Source: Alphaproteobacteria bacterium (GTDB taxonomy: Bacteria; Pseudomonadota; Alphaproteobacteria; Reyranellales; Reyranellaceae). From it: a DNA stretch of 64,000 nucleotides. The number at the start of each line of letters is the position of its first letter. The first letter of the stretch is position 1. The notes beneath the pieces are model-generated. The model saw only the letters and a program-made list of their open reading frames with translations. It did not search any database and was not told the origin of the DNA. This document shows positions 35,581 through 47,071 of this stretch, piece by piece. Both the position numbers and the translations under genes were made by a program. The stretch covers positions 24,635 to 88,634 of the forward strand of contig JAFKFL010000032.1 of the NCBI GenBank assembly GCA_017308235.1. The letters are read 5' to 3'.

Positions 35581-36056
35581 GCGCGCCATCGCCTTTGCCC
35601 ACCTCGGGGCGCATCGAGGGGGGGCGGCATGTCCTGCCGTTGCGGGTCTACTACGAGGACACCGATGCTGTCGGGGTCGTCTACTACGCGAACTGGTTGC
35701 GTTTTCTCGAGCGCGGGCGGACCGAGATGCTGCGGCTTCTGGGCCAGGAACACAGCGCCCTTCGTACCGAGAAGGGGATCAACTGGATCGTGCGTCGCTG
35801 CGCCGTCGACTATCTGAAGCCTGCGCGGCTTGACGATGCGATCGAGATCATCACGTCCTGCGGCGAACTGCGGGGCGCGTCGCTCGACATGGTGCAAGAG
35901 GCGCGACATGGCGCCGAGTTGCTGGTGCGGGCCGACCTCGTCATTGCCTGCATGGCCCCCAACGGCCGCCCGGCGCGCCTTCCGATCGAGATTCGACAGG
36001 CGCTGCAAACAGTTGCGCCATCGGCATCGCCCCGCTCACGCCATATTCGGATATAA
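35577..36056 (+). CDS. ybgC: Acyl-CoA thioesterase YbgC (tol-pal associated)
   Basis: The 159-aa hotdog-fold thioesterase carries the 4-hydroxybenzoyl-CoA-thioesterase-type signature RVYYEDTDAVGVVYYANWLRFLERGRTE, with the catalytic Asp in YEDTD. It hydrolyses short acyl-CoA or acyl-ACP thioesters and is linked to phospholipid metabolism at the inner membrane. The start is GTG at 35577, overlapping the ruvB stop. It opens the tol-pal gene cluster as in most proteobacteria. Confidence 0.93.
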   Translation: MSAPSPLPTSGRIEGGRHVLPLRVYYEDTDAVGVVYYANWLRFLERGRTEMLRLLGQEHSALRTEKGINWIVRRCAVDYLKPARLDDAIEIITSCGELRGASLDMVQEARHGAELLVRADLVIACMAPNGRPARLPIEIRQALQTVAPSASPRSRHIRI

Positions 36057-36082
36057 CGCTCTGCAACGGACGGAGAATACCA

Positions 36083-36816
36083 ATGGACCCGATATCGCAG
36101 GTCGCCAGCACCCCCCTTGGCGGCAGCAGTCCCCCAATCGACATGTCGATCTATGGCCTGTTCATGCAGGCCGACTGGGTCGTGAAGGCCGTGATGATCG
36201 CCCTGCTGCTGGCGTCATTCTGGTCGTGGGCGATCATCTTCGAAAAGATGATCCGGCTGCGTGCCTTGAAGCGCAGTGCCCAGGCGTTCGAAGACACCTT
36301 CTGGTCGGGTGTCTCGCTGGAGGATCTTTACGACCGGGTCGGCGCGAAACCGGACGATCCGATGTCGAGCATCTTCTCCGCTGCCATGCGTGAATGGCGG
36401 CGTTCCGTCTCGAAGGGGCTGGCGGCCAGCGCGTCGGCACGCGCGGGCTTGCGCCAGCGGATCGAGCAGGTGATGAGCGTCACCATCCAGCGTGAGATGG
36501 AAGCGATCGAGAAGCGACTGAGCTTTCTCGCCACGGTCGGCGCCAATGCGACGTTCGTCGGCCTGTTCGGCACCGTGTGGGGCATCATGAACAGCTTCGG
36601 CCACATCGCCGTGTCGAAGAACACGTCGCTTGCCATCGTGGCGCCGGGCATCTCCGAAGCGCTGTTTGCCACCGCGATCGGCCTGGTCGCGGCAATTCCC
36701 GCCGCCGGCGCCTACAACATCCTTTCCGGCCATGTGCAGCGCTACGCCTTGCAGCTTGAGGCGTTCGCCGGCGAGTTCATCACCATCCTGTCGCGACAGC
36801 TCGAGGAGCATGTCTG

Positions 36817-36817
<1 letters not shown>
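36083..36817 (+). CDS. tolQ: Tol-Pal system proton channel protein TolQ
   Basis: TolQ forms the proton channel with TolR that energises the Tol-Pal envelope machine. The 244-aa protein has three transmembrane helices (about 33-52, 146-165 and 190-210). The conserved LSFLATVGANATFVGLFGTVWGIMNSF and GISEALFATAIGLVAAIPA segments include the proton-path Thr residues. It overlaps tolR by one base (TGATG). Confidence 0.97.
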
Positions 36818-37296
<479 letters not shown>

Positions 37297-37314
37297 TCGG
37301 CGGGTCCGACCGCG

Positions 37315-38262
37315 ATGTTCCGTCGTTCCGGCGCCAGTATCGAGATGCGCACCCCGGCCTTGTTGTCGGCCGGGGTGCATGTCTTTGCGCTGGTGGCGGC
37401 GATCGTGAATTTCGATTTGTTCAGCCGGCCGCAGATCGAGCCCGAGCCGGTGATGGTCGAGTTCGAGGCGATCGCGCCCCACGCGGCGGCGCCCACGGTC
37501 GGCAATCCGCCGCCGCAGCCCAAGGACGCCAAGATCGACAAGGAGACGACCAAGGCGCCGCCACCCAAGACAGCAGAACCTCCGCCTGCGCCCGAGAAAC
37601 CCAAGCCAGAGGAGACCAAGGCCACACCGATCCCGCCCACGCCGGTGGAGCAGCCGAAGCCCGAGCCGCCCAAACCTGTCGACGACAAGATCGCGATGAA
37701 ACCCAAGGAACCGGAGCCGCCGAAGGTAGAGAAACCACCCGAGCCACCCAAACCGCAGCCGCCGAAGCCGGAAGTAAAAAAGGTCGAGCCCAAGCCGCAG
37801 CCACCCAAACCGCATCCACCGAAGCCCGACGTCGACAACCTCGTCGACAGCATCCTGAAGAACAAGGACTCGCGGAGCAAAATCCAGACACCTGAGCAGC
37901 AGCCCAAGCCTGTCGAGCGGATCACGCGTCAGGCGCCCAGCGCACCCAATCTCGCGAACGTGGTATCGGCGAGCGAGATCGAGGGCGTGCGCAACAAGAT
38001 CAGGCCATGCTGGAATTCGTTTGGCGGGGCCAAGGACGCGCCGGTTGTGACGCTGGTGGTTGAGATGAATCAGGACGGCACGCCAGTGAAGGCTGAGGTC
38101 AAGGAGAGTGGTCGCTACAACAGCGATCCCGTCTATCGTGCGGCCGCCGACTCAGCGTGGCGCGCCATCATGAACCCACGGTGCCAGCCTTGGCCGTTAC
38201 CAGCCGATCGGTACAACGGATGGCGCACCATCACCTTCAACTTCGACCCGCGCGACTACTGA
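37315..38262 (+). CDS. tolA: Cell envelope integrity protein TolA (Pro/Lys-rich spacer)
   Basis: The 315-aa protein has an N-terminal helix (about 13-31) that would contact TolQR. Its spacer (about 45-200) is dominated by PPKP, EPPKP and KPEPP repeats, and its C-terminal domain is TonB/TolA-like (about 222-315, with NKIRPCWN and DPVYRAAADSAWRAI). Position between tolR and tolB identifies it. The spacer resembles the TonB proline rod rather than the alanine-rich helical domain II of enterobacterial TolA. The low-complexity coding sequence is in frame throughout. Confidence 0.93.
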   Translation: MFRRSGASIEMRTPALLSAGVHVFALVAAIVNFDLFSRPQIEPEPVMVEFEAIAPHAAAPTVGNPPPQPKDAKIDKETTKAPPPKTAEPPPAPEKPKPEETKATPIPPTPVEQPKPEPPKPVDDKIAMKPKEPEPPKVEKPPEPPKPQPPKPEVKKVEPKPQPPKPHPPKPDVDNLVDSILKNKDSRSKIQTPEQQPKPVERITRQAPSAPNLANVVSASEIEGVRNKIRPCWNSFGGAKDAPVVTLVVEMNQDGTPVKAEVKESGRYNSDPVYRAAADSAWRAIMNPRCQPWPLPADRYNGWRTITFNFDPRDY

Positions 38263-38311
38263 CGATGGTCGCGCTAAAGAGATTGCCCCCCAAACAACGA
38301 CGAGGCTCGAT

Positions 38312-39625
38312 ATGATGCACTTCAGCCATCTGCGGACGATGCTGTGCGCGGCGGCCCTTGCCGCCGTCGCGGTACCGGCGCATGCCCAGCTCACCATCGA
38401 TATGACGAAACCGAGCTTTGAGCCGGTACCCATCGCGATTGTCGACTTCGCGGGTGATCCGATGGGCGGCCAGATCGCCGAGGTGATCCGCAACGATTTG
38501 CAGAATTGCGGGTTGTTCAGGTCGATCTCGCCCGGCTCCTTCATCGAACGCAACATCAATGCGAACGCCGCGCCGCGTTTCCCGGACTGGCGCAGCATCG
38601 GCGCACAAGGCCTCGTCGTCGGCCAGATCGCGCAGGTCGGCGGCAACATCAAGGTCGATTTCCGTCTGTGGGACGTGGTGGTCGGCCAGCAGGCGACCGG
38701 TCTTTCCTTCACCAGTCAGCCCAACAACTGGCGGCGCCTGGGGCACATCATCGCCGATGCAATCTACAAGCGCGTGACTGGCGAGGAGGGTTACTTCGAC
38801 AGCCGCGTGGCTTACGTCTCGGAGACCGGATCCGTCAGCAACCGCACCAAGCGCATCGCGATCATGGACCAAGATGGTGCGAACAATCGCTACATCACTG
38901 ATGGCCGGACTCCGGCGGTGACGCCGCGCTTTTCGCCGACGCTACAGGAGCTCGTCTACATGGCCTTCAGCGACAACAACTCGCCGCCGAAGGTCTACTT
39001 GCAGAATGTCGATTCCGGCCGTCGTGAGCTTCTGGGGAACTTCCCCGGCATGAGCCTTTCGCCCCGGTTCTCGCCTGATGGCAGCAGGGTTGCCATGAGC
39101 CTCTCGAAGGATGGGCGTACCAATCTCTACGAGATGGATTTGCGGGGCCAGAATCTCCGGCGTCTTACCAACTCGCCGGCGATCGATACCTCGCCATCCT
39201 ATTCGCCCGACGGCACGCAGATCGTCTTCAACTCCGACCGTGGCGGCTCGCAGCAGCTCTACGTCATGGGCGCCGGTGGGGGCGGAGACAGGCGTGTCAG
39301 TTTCGGTGATGGCCGTTATGCCACGCCCGTCTGGTCGCCGCGCGGCGACTACATTGCTTTCACCAAGATCACGGGCGGCAGCTTCGGCATCGGTGTGATG
39401 CGTCCCGACGGCAGCGGTGAACGCATGTTGGCCAGCGGCTTCCTGGTCGAGGGTCCCACGTGGGCGCCTAATGGTCGGGTGCTGATGTATTTCTCCCAGC
39501 AGCCGAATTCGGGCGGCGGAGCGGCATCGCTGCAGCAGATCGACATTACCGGCCGGTTTGGACGGCAAGTGCCGACCCCGACCAGCGCGTCGGACCCGGC
39601 ATGGTCACCCTTGATTCCGCAATGA
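38312..39625 (+). CDS. tolB: Tol-Pal system beta-propeller protein TolB
   Basis: The 437-aa periplasmic protein has a Sec signal peptide (about 1-25, ending AHAQ), an N-terminal alpha/beta domain (about 30-150) and a C-terminal six-bladed propeller. The propeller has repeated WD40-like PD40 motifs, for example FSPDGSRVAMSLSKDGRTNL and YSPDGTQIVFNSDRGGSQQ. It binds Pal and the TolA C-terminus. A 13-bp hairpin lies between it and pal. Confidence 0.97.
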   Translation: MMHFSHLRTMLCAAALAAVAVPAHAQLTIDMTKPSFEPVPIAIVDFAGDPMGGQIAEVIRNDLQNCGLFRSISPGSFIERNINANAAPRFPDWRSIGAQGLVVGQIAQVGGNIKVDFRLWDVVVGQQATGLSFTSQPNNWRRLGHIIADAIYKRVTGEEGYFDSRVAYVSETGSVSNRTKRIAIMDQDGANNRYITDGRTPAVTPRFSPTLQELVYMAFSDNNSPPKVYLQNVDSGRRELLGNFPGMSLSPRFSPDGSRVAMSLSKDGRTNLYEMDLRGQNLRRLTNSPAIDTSPSYSPDGTQIVFNSDRGGSQQLYVMGAGGGGDRRVSFGDGRYATPVWSPRGDYIAFTKITGGSFGIGVMRPDGSGERMLASGFLVEGPTWAPNGRVLMYFSQQPNSGGGAASLQQIDITGRFGRQVPTPTSASDPAWSPLIPQ

Positions 39626-39644
39626 CGAACGATATGATCATCTC

Positions 39645-39675
39645 GATGACCCGAGCGTAAAACGCTCGGGTCATC
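39645..39675. terminator. 13-bp perfect hairpin between tolB and pal
   Basis: GATGACCCGAGCG at 39645-39657 is the exact reverse complement of 39663-39675 around TAAAA. There is no T-tract, so it may act as an mRNA-stabilising or processing hairpin that sets pal levels apart from tolB rather than as a full terminator. Confidence 0.6.
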
Positions 39676-39745
39676 ATGTTTGGGAGCGGTGGAACTGAGT
39701 GGGAAACCGAGAGGAGCGTGTCGCGCAAGCGATGCGAAGAAACTG

Positions 39746-40204
39746 ATGCGCACGATCAAGGCACTCACTGTTATGGCGGCGATGGCTTTCCTGGCCGCCT
39801 GCAGTAGCTCACAACAAGCTGCCGTCCCGGCCAGCACGACGGTTACCCCCGGATCCGTCGCCGACTTCAAGCAGAACGTGGGCGACCGCGTCTACTTCGA
39901 CACCGACTTGTCCGGCGTCCGTCCGGACGGGCGCGCGACGCTCGACAAGCAGGCGACGTGGCTGAAGCAGTACACCAACTACCCGATCACAGTCGAAGGC
40001 AAGTGTGACGAGCGCGGCACGCGCGAGTACAACTTGGCGCTCGGTGAGCGCCGCGCCAACGCAGTGAAGCAATATCTGATCGCGCAAGGCATCCCGGCTT
40101 CGCGGATCCAGACGATCAGCTACGGCAAGGAGCGCCCTGAGGTGCTCGGCTCCGACGAGGGCGCGTGGGCGCGTAACCGCGTCGGCATCACCGTATTGCA
40201 ATAA
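39746..40204 (+). CDS. pal: Peptidoglycan-associated lipoprotein Pal
   Basis: The 152-aa outer-membrane lipoprotein has a lipobox ending in Cys19 (AMAFLAAC) and an OmpA-like domain (about 50-152) with VYFDTDLSGV, VEGKCDERGTREYNLALGER and NRVGI. It ties the outer membrane to peptidoglycan and recycles through TolB. The start at 39746 was chosen to place the signal peptide at the N-terminus; the upstream codons lack family resemblance. A strong terminator follows. Confidence 0.97.
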   Translation: MRTIKALTVMAAMAFLAACSSSQQAAVPASTTVTPGSVADFKQNVGDRVYFDTDLSGVRPDGRATLDKQATWLKQYTNYPITVEGKCDERGTREYNLALGERRANAVKQYLIAQGIPASRIQTISYGKERPEVLGSDEGAWARNRVGITVLQ

Positions 40205-40224
40205 GCAAACGTCCGAGTGACGCG

Positions 40225-40255
40225 AACGCCGGTCGCCCAAGCGACCGGCGTTTTC
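40225..40255 (+). terminator. Intrinsic terminator after pal
   Basis: AACGCCGGTCGC at 40225-40236 pairs perfectly with 40241-40252 around CCAA, and the right arm runs into TTTTCGTTT. The 12-bp GC-rich stem should end most tol-pal transcripts, so cpoB probably has its own promoter or depends on read-through. Confidence 0.85.
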
Positions 40256-40317
40256 GTTTGTGGGCTTGCCGGTCCTGCCTGAAAATGGCCGGGTTTGACC
40301 TGCAACTAGGCATCGAT

Positions 40318-41013
40318 ATGAAGATTCTCTTCTCTACGCTCCTGTTCCTGGCTCTCGCATTGCCGTCGGCCGCCTCGGCGCAGGGCTCCGCTTATGTCGA
40401 CGACAGGCTGAACCAGCTTCAGCAGTCGGTCACAACGCTGACCGGGCAGGTCGAGCAGCTCCAGTATCAAAACCAGCAGCTCCAGCAGCAGATGGAGAAA
40501 ATGCGGACTGATTACGACTTCCGCATCGATCAACTCGAGAAAGGTGGAAAGGGTGGGCCACGTCCCGCGGGACCCGCTGCGGCAGGGCCGTCGGCGCCGC
40601 CACCGGCGCAGCAGGCGGCGTCCACCGGCTCAGCTGACGACCTCTACCACACCGCCTTCAAGATGTTTCAGGATGGCGACTATGCCGGCGCCGAGCGGGA
40701 TTTCCGCGCTTTTGTGCAGCGTTATCCTAAGCACGTACTGGCTCCCAACGCTCAGTACTGGTTGGGCGAGTCATACTATGCCCGCCGTGATTACCAGAAT
40801 GCGATGACCGCCTTTGCCGAGGGTTACAAGGTTTACAAAGCGAGTGCGAAGGGGCCCGACAATCTCTTGAAGCTCGGCATGACGCTTGCCGTATTGGGAC
40901 GCAAGAGTGATGCCTGCTCAGTCTTCTCGCGTTTCACCCAGGACTATCCGCGCGCGACTGACCTGCAGAAGCGGCGCATCGATCAGGAGCGGCAGCGGAA
41001 CAATTGCGGGTGA
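40318..41013 (+). CDS. cpoB: Tol-Pal associated coordinator protein CpoB/YbgF
   Basis: CpoB coordinates peptidoglycan synthesis with outer-membrane constriction. The 231-aa periplasmic protein has a Sec signal (about 1-20, cleavage after ASA). A coiled-coil trimerisation segment rich in Gln follows (about 28-75), then an Ala/Pro linker and a C-terminal TPR domain (about 108-225, with LYHTAFKMFQDGDYAGAERD and NAQYWLGESYYARRDYQNAM). The start at 40318 puts the signal peptide first. Its stop overlaps the GTG of tilS. Confidence 0.94.
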   Translation: MKILFSTLLFLALALPSAASAQGSAYVDDRLNQLQQSVTTLTGQVEQLQYQNQQLQQQMEKMRTDYDFRIDQLEKGGKGGPRPAGPAAAGPSAPPPAQQAASTGSADDLYHTAFKMFQDGDYAGAERDFRAFVQRYPKHVLAPNAQYWLGESYYARRDYQNAMTAFAEGYKVYKASAKGPDNLLKLGMTLAVLGRKSDACSVFSRFTQDYPRATDLQKRRIDQERQRNNCG

Positions 41014-42089
41014 GCGAACCCACGTTCGAGGGGATTTCCGGGAGCGAATTCGCGTCCCTGATGGCGCCGTTCGGCCTGTTTGAGGCGAACCCGATATTGG
41101 CTGTCGGCGTGTCGGGCGGGCGAGATTCGCTGAGCCTTGCCCTTCTCGCTCATGAATGGGCGAGGCCTCTCGGCGGCCGCGTACTTGCTCTCATTGTGGA
41201 TCACGGGTTGCGGTCCGGGGCGGCGGCAGAGGCTGCGGCGACCAGCGCGTTGCTGGCCGAGCACGGCATCGCTTCGGAGATCCTGAGGTGGCAGGGAAAG
41301 AAGCCCATTGTCGGTCTCCAGGAAGCGGCAAGATCGGCTCGCTACCGACTACTATTCGAGGCTTGCCGACATCAGGGCATCCTCCATCTGTTGGTTGCGC
41401 ATCATGCCGATGATCAGGCCGAGACTATTGATATGCGGGCGGCACGGGCCAGCGGACCGGACGGCCTGGCCGGCATGGCGGCCTTGGTCGAGCATCGTGA
41501 TGGACGGCTCCTGCGCCCACTGCTCGCCATTCCGCGGCGCCGGTTGACCGCGACTTTGGCAGCAAGAGGTATTCGCTGGATTGAGGATCCGTCCAATGCC
41601 GATCCGCGCTTCGAGCGCTCGCGACTGAGACTTCGCGACAGAACCGCCGTGCCGGACGTATCGGGAGACCGCGCGGTGCGGGAGCGCCGGATGGCCGAGA
41701 TTGCCGTCGAAACCCTTGAAATCGACTCCCCGGACACCGTGACGTTCGACCAGGCTGTTTTTGCCGGCATCGACCGATCGCAGGCGGCCCGCCTCCTCAG
41801 TCGGATCGTCCAGGCGGTAGGGAAACGTAACTATCCGCCGCGCCGGGAGCGACTTGACCGCGCGACAGCGCGGCTTTTCGAAGATCCCAACCGCGGCAAG
41901 TCCGGAAAAAGCCAGGATTTCACTCTATCTGAGTGTCGCCTGGCGTTGCGTCAGGGCCCGAACGACCGTCGGCTGCGCTGGATTGTTAGGCCGGAAAATG
42001 GCAGGAAGAGCTTGGGCAAGACCGGTCAGCCTCTCTTCCCGGCGGTATTTTTCGCTTGCGGCACGCAGGGCACGACCCATCTAGATTGA
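41010..42089 (+). CDS. tilS: tRNA(Ile)-lysidine synthetase TilS
   Basis: TilS converts C34 of the tRNA-Ile CAU anticodon to lysidine, which lets it read AUA. The 359-aa protein has the PP-loop SGGRDS in VGVSGGRDSLSLALLA, VDHGLRSG, the HHADDQAET motif and the RPLLAIPRRRL segment. The C-terminal part is shorter and more divergent than in E. coli TilS, as is common in alphaproteobacteria. The GTG at 41010, overlapping the cpoB stop, is preferred to a TTG two codons earlier. Confidence 0.93.
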   Translation: MSEPTFEGISGSEFASLMAPFGLFEANPILAVGVSGGRDSLSLALLAHEWARPLGGRVLALIVDHGLRSGAAAEAAATSALLAEHGIASEILRWQGKKPIVGLQEAARSARYRLLFEACRHQGILHLLVAHHADDQAETIDMRAARASGPDGLAGMAALVEHRDGRLLRPLLAIPRRRLTATLAARGIRWIEDPSNADPRFERSRLRLRDRTAVPDVSGDRAVRERRMAEIAVETLEIDSPDTVTFDQAVFAGIDRSQAARLLSRIVQAVGKRNYPPRRERLDRATARLFEDPNRGKSGKSQDFTLSECRLALRQGPNDRRLRWIVRPENGRKSLGKTGQPLFPAVFFACGTQGTTHLD

Positions 42090-42113
42090 AACCCCAGTCA
42101 ACGGACCGAAATC

Positions 42114-44071
<1,958 letters not shown>

Positions 44072-44075
<4 letters not shown>

Positions 44076-44890
44076 CGCGAACTTTCGCGGGCCTCGCTCT
44101 CGATCGCCCAAGGATCATGGCGATCGTAAATGTGACGCCCGACTCTTTCTCCGATGGCGGCGAGCGCCTCGACCCAACGCGGGCCATCGACGATGGCCTG
44201 CGTTTTGTCGCTGAAGGAGCCGATTTCGTGGACGTGGGTGGCGAGTCCACGCGGCCGGGTTCGCTCCCGACGCCGCCCGACGAGGAATTGCGTCGTATCC
44301 TTCCCGTGGTGGAAGGGCTGGCGCGGCAAGGGGCCATCGTGTCGATCGACACGAGGCGCGCCGTCGTGGCGCAGGCGGCCCTCGATGCTGGCGCTCGGAT
44401 CGTGAACGACGTGTCGGCGCTGCGAGACGATGCCGAGATGCTGCCGTTGGTGGCTCAGCGCCAGGTCGACGTCGTCCTGATGCATCGCCGTGGCCTGCCG
44501 GAGAACACCTTCGCCGGGCCGGGCTACGACAACGTCGTCGAGGACGTCCGTAAATTCCTGATCGAGCGGGCGGACGTATGCGAGACGGCTGGTGTTAAGT
44601 ACGAGCGCATCGCGCTTGATCCCGGGCTGGGCTTCGGCAAGAGCGTGGCCCAGGAGCTGGAGCTGATCGCGGGCGCCGGTAGGCTCGCCGAGGCAGGTTA
44701 TCCTGTGCTGATTGGTTGCTCGCGCAAGAGTTTTGTTGGCAAGCTGACAGGAGTTGCCAAGGCCTCCGACCGTGATCCCGCTTCCGTTTGGCTTTCGGTC
44801 GAGGCAGCTCGGCGTGGCGCGTCGATCGTCCGTGTCCATGATGTGGCTGGCACCCGCCAGGCTCTCGCTGTTTCATTGGCGATGCGATAG
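44072..44890 (+). CDS. folP: Dihydropteroate synthase
   Basis: FolP joins p-aminobenzoate to the pterin pyrophosphate in folate synthesis and is the sulfonamide target. The 272-aa TIM barrel has IMAIVNVTPDSFSDGGERLD, VDVGGESTRPGS, IVNDVSALRDD, LDPGLGFGKS and LIGCSRKSFVG. The start is TTG at 44072, overlapping the ftsH stop as TTGA. An ATG at 44117 would remove the first strand of the fold. It precedes glmM by 12 bp, the common ftsH-folP-glmM order. Confidence 0.95.
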
Positions 44891-44902
44891 GTTATTCACA
44901 CC

Positions 44903-46252
44903 ATGTCTCGATCCCTTTTCGGTACCGACGGCGTGCGCGGCCGTGCCAATAGTGCGCCGATGACGGCAGATATCGTCATGCGAATCGGCATGGCGGCGGG
45001 TCGAGTGTTCAACCGTGGCAGTCATCGCCATCGCGTCGTGATCGGCAAGGACACGCGGCTCTCGGGATACATGCTCGAGCAGGCCATGACCGCGGGCTTT
45101 CTGTCGGTCGGCATGGACGTCCTGTTGCTGGGCCCGATCCCGACTCCGGCCATCGGCTTCCTGACGCGCTCGATGCGGGCGGATCTGGGCGTGATGATTT
45201 CGGCGTCCCACAATCCTTACGAAGACAATGGCATCAAGCTCTTTGGCCCCGACGGTTTCAAGCTATCGGACATGGTCGAGGGTCAAATCGAAAAGCTGGT
45301 CGATCAGCCGTCGGCGGTTCCGCTTGCTGAGTCGGTCGCCATCGGGCGAGCCAAGCGCCTCGATGACGCGGAGGGGCGCTACATCGAGGCCGTGAAGGGC
45401 TCGGCTGCGCGCGGCCTCGATCTGTCGGATCTCAAGATCGTGGTCGATTGTGCCAACGGTGCCGCCTACAAAGTGGCGCCGACCGTGCTCTGGGAATTGG
45501 GGGCTGAGGTCATTCCCGTCGGCGTTGCGCCTGATGGCTTCAACATCAATGACCAATGCGGATCGACGCATCCCACCGTCCTGCGGGAGCATGTCGTGAC
45601 GCATGGTGCCGACATCGGCATTGCGCTCGATGGAGACGCTGATCGTGTCGTGCTGGTCTCAGAAAAGGGCCAACTCATTGACGGCGATCAGTTGATGGCC
45701 ACGATTGCCGATCAGTGGAAGAGGGACGGTCGCCTTTCGGGCAATGGCCTTGTGGCGACGGTCATGTCGAACCTCGGCCTCGAACGATTCCTGTCGGCGC
45801 TCGATCTCGCGTTGGTGCGCACCCAGGTTGGCGACCGCTATGTGCTCGAACGCATGCGGGCCGGTGGCTTCAATCTCGGTGGCGAACAGTCGGGCCATAT
45901 CATCATGACCGACCATGCCACGACGGGGGACGGGTTGATGGCGGCATTGCAGGCGCTTGCCTCAATGATCAAGAGTGGCAAGCCCGCCAGCGAGACCTTC
46001 CGGGCATTCAAGCCCGTGCCGCAGCTCCTCAAGAACGTGCGAGTGGGCAACGCCCAGGTGGCTCTGGACGCTGACAGCGTGCTGTCGGCAATCGCCTCGG
46101 CGGAGAAGACGCTCGGCAAGGGTGGCCGAGTGTTGGTGCGCAAGTCGGGCACGGAGCCCCTGATCCGAGTCATGGCCGAGGGCGACGATTCGGAACTCGT
46201 CCGCAGGGTCGTCGACCAGATCATCGAAGCGATTCCCGGCCAGGCGGCCTGA
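44903..46252 (+). CDS. glmM: Phosphoglucosamine mutase
   Basis: GlmM interconverts glucosamine-6- and -1-phosphate for UDP-GlcNAc, the precursor of peptidoglycan and LPS. The 449-aa protein has the FGTDGVRGRAN opening, the phosphoserine loop MISASHNPYEDNGIKLFG (Ser102), the metal loop IALDGDADRVVLV, the sugar loop GGEQSGHII and the phosphate site VRKSGTEPLIRVM. All four active-site loops are intact. Confidence 0.98.
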   Translation: MSRSLFGTDGVRGRANSAPMTADIVMRIGMAAGRVFNRGSHRHRVVIGKDTRLSGYMLEQAMTAGFLSVGMDVLLLGPIPTPAIGFLTRSMRADLGVMISASHNPYEDNGIKLFGPDGFKLSDMVEGQIEKLVDQPSAVPLAESVAIGRAKRLDDAEGRYIEAVKGSAARGLDLSDLKIVVDCANGAAYKVAPTVLWELGAEVIPVGVAPDGFNINDQCGSTHPTVLREHVVTHGADIGIALDGDADRVVLVSEKGQLIDGDQLMATIADQWKRDGRLSGNGLVATVMSNLGLERFLSALDLALVRTQVGDRYVLERMRAGGFNLGGEQSGHIIMTDHATTGDGLMAALQALASMIKSGKPASETFRAFKPVPQLLKNVRVGNAQVALDADSVLSAIASAEKTLGKGGRVLVRKSGTEPLIRVMAEGDDSELVRRVVDQIIEAIPGQAA

Positions 46253-46261
46253 GAGGCGGAT

Positions 46262-47065
46262 ATGAAGGGCCGCGTATTAATCGTTGCCGGCTCCGATTCG
46301 GGAGGGGGCGCCGGCATCCAGGCCGACATCAAGGCGGTAACGGCGATGGATGGGTTTGCTGCCACGGCCATCACGGCGCTGACTGCCCAGGATACGCTCG
46401 GCGTCCACGGCGTCGAACCGGTAACGCCCGCCTTCATCACCCGGCAGATTGAGGTCGTGCTGGCCGACATCGGCGCAGATGCCCTCAAGACAGGCATGCT
46501 TCATAGCGCAGAGGTCATCGATGCCGTGGTGGCGGCTTTCCGGAAGCAGGCGGCCGGCACGCCCCTGGTCGTGGATCCGGTCATGATCGCCAAGGGCGGT
46601 CACCAGCTGCTCCTCGCCGACGCCGAGATGGCCTTGCGCGACAAGCTGCTGCCAATGGCGACCGTCCTGACACCGAACCTGCCCGAGGCCGAAGCGCTGG
46701 CTGGATTCCCGGTCCGTGTCGAAGCCGATATGGTGCGTGCAGCGGAAAGGCTGGCCGCGCTCGGCGCCAAGGCGGTGCTGGTAAAAGGCGGCCATCTCGA
46801 AGGCGAGCGTTTGGTCGATCTCCTGTTCCATGACGGCAAGATCGACCGCTTCGAAGGCCCTCGGATCCCGAGCCGTTCCACCCATGGCACGGGCTGCACG
46901 CTCGCTTCGGCGATCGCAACCGGGCTGGCACAGAATCTCAGTCTCTACGACTCGGTTGTCCGGGCTCGCGCCTACGTCCGCAAGGCGATCGAATCAGCGC
47001 CAGGCTTCGGCCGGGGCCACGGCCCGCTCAATCATGCCGTGACGGTGCGGACGGACTGGCGCTGA
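46262..47065 (+). CDS. thiD: Hydroxymethylpyrimidine/phosphomethylpyrimidine kinase
   Basis: ThiD phosphorylates HMP and HMP-P in thiamine synthesis and salvage. The 267-aa ribokinase-like protein has AGSDSGGGAGIQADIKA at the N-terminus, VDPVMIAKGG in the middle, and the anion-hole motif STHGTGCTLASAIATGLA near the C-terminus. It starts nine bases after glmM behind GAGGCGG. No other thiamine genes are adjacent. Confidence 0.96.
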   Translation: MKGRVLIVAGSDSGGGAGIQADIKAVTAMDGFAATAITALTAQDTLGVHGVEPVTPAFITRQIEVVLADIGADALKTGMLHSAEVIDAVVAAFRKQAAGTPLVVDPVMIAKGGHQLLLADAEMALRDKLLPMATVLTPNLPEAEALAGFPVRVEADMVRAAERLAALGAKAVLVKGGHLEGERLVDLLFHDGKIDRFEGPRIPSRSTHGTGCTLASAIATGLAQNLSLYDSVVRARAYVRKAIESAPGFGRGHGPLNHAVTVRTDWR

Positions 47066-47071
47066 CAGTTG

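Noticed and set aside
37450..37850. DNA repeat array in tolA
   Set aside because: The apparent repeats are in-frame codons for the Pro/Lys-rich spacer and vary at wobble positions; they are protein low complexity, not a CRISPR or satellite array.
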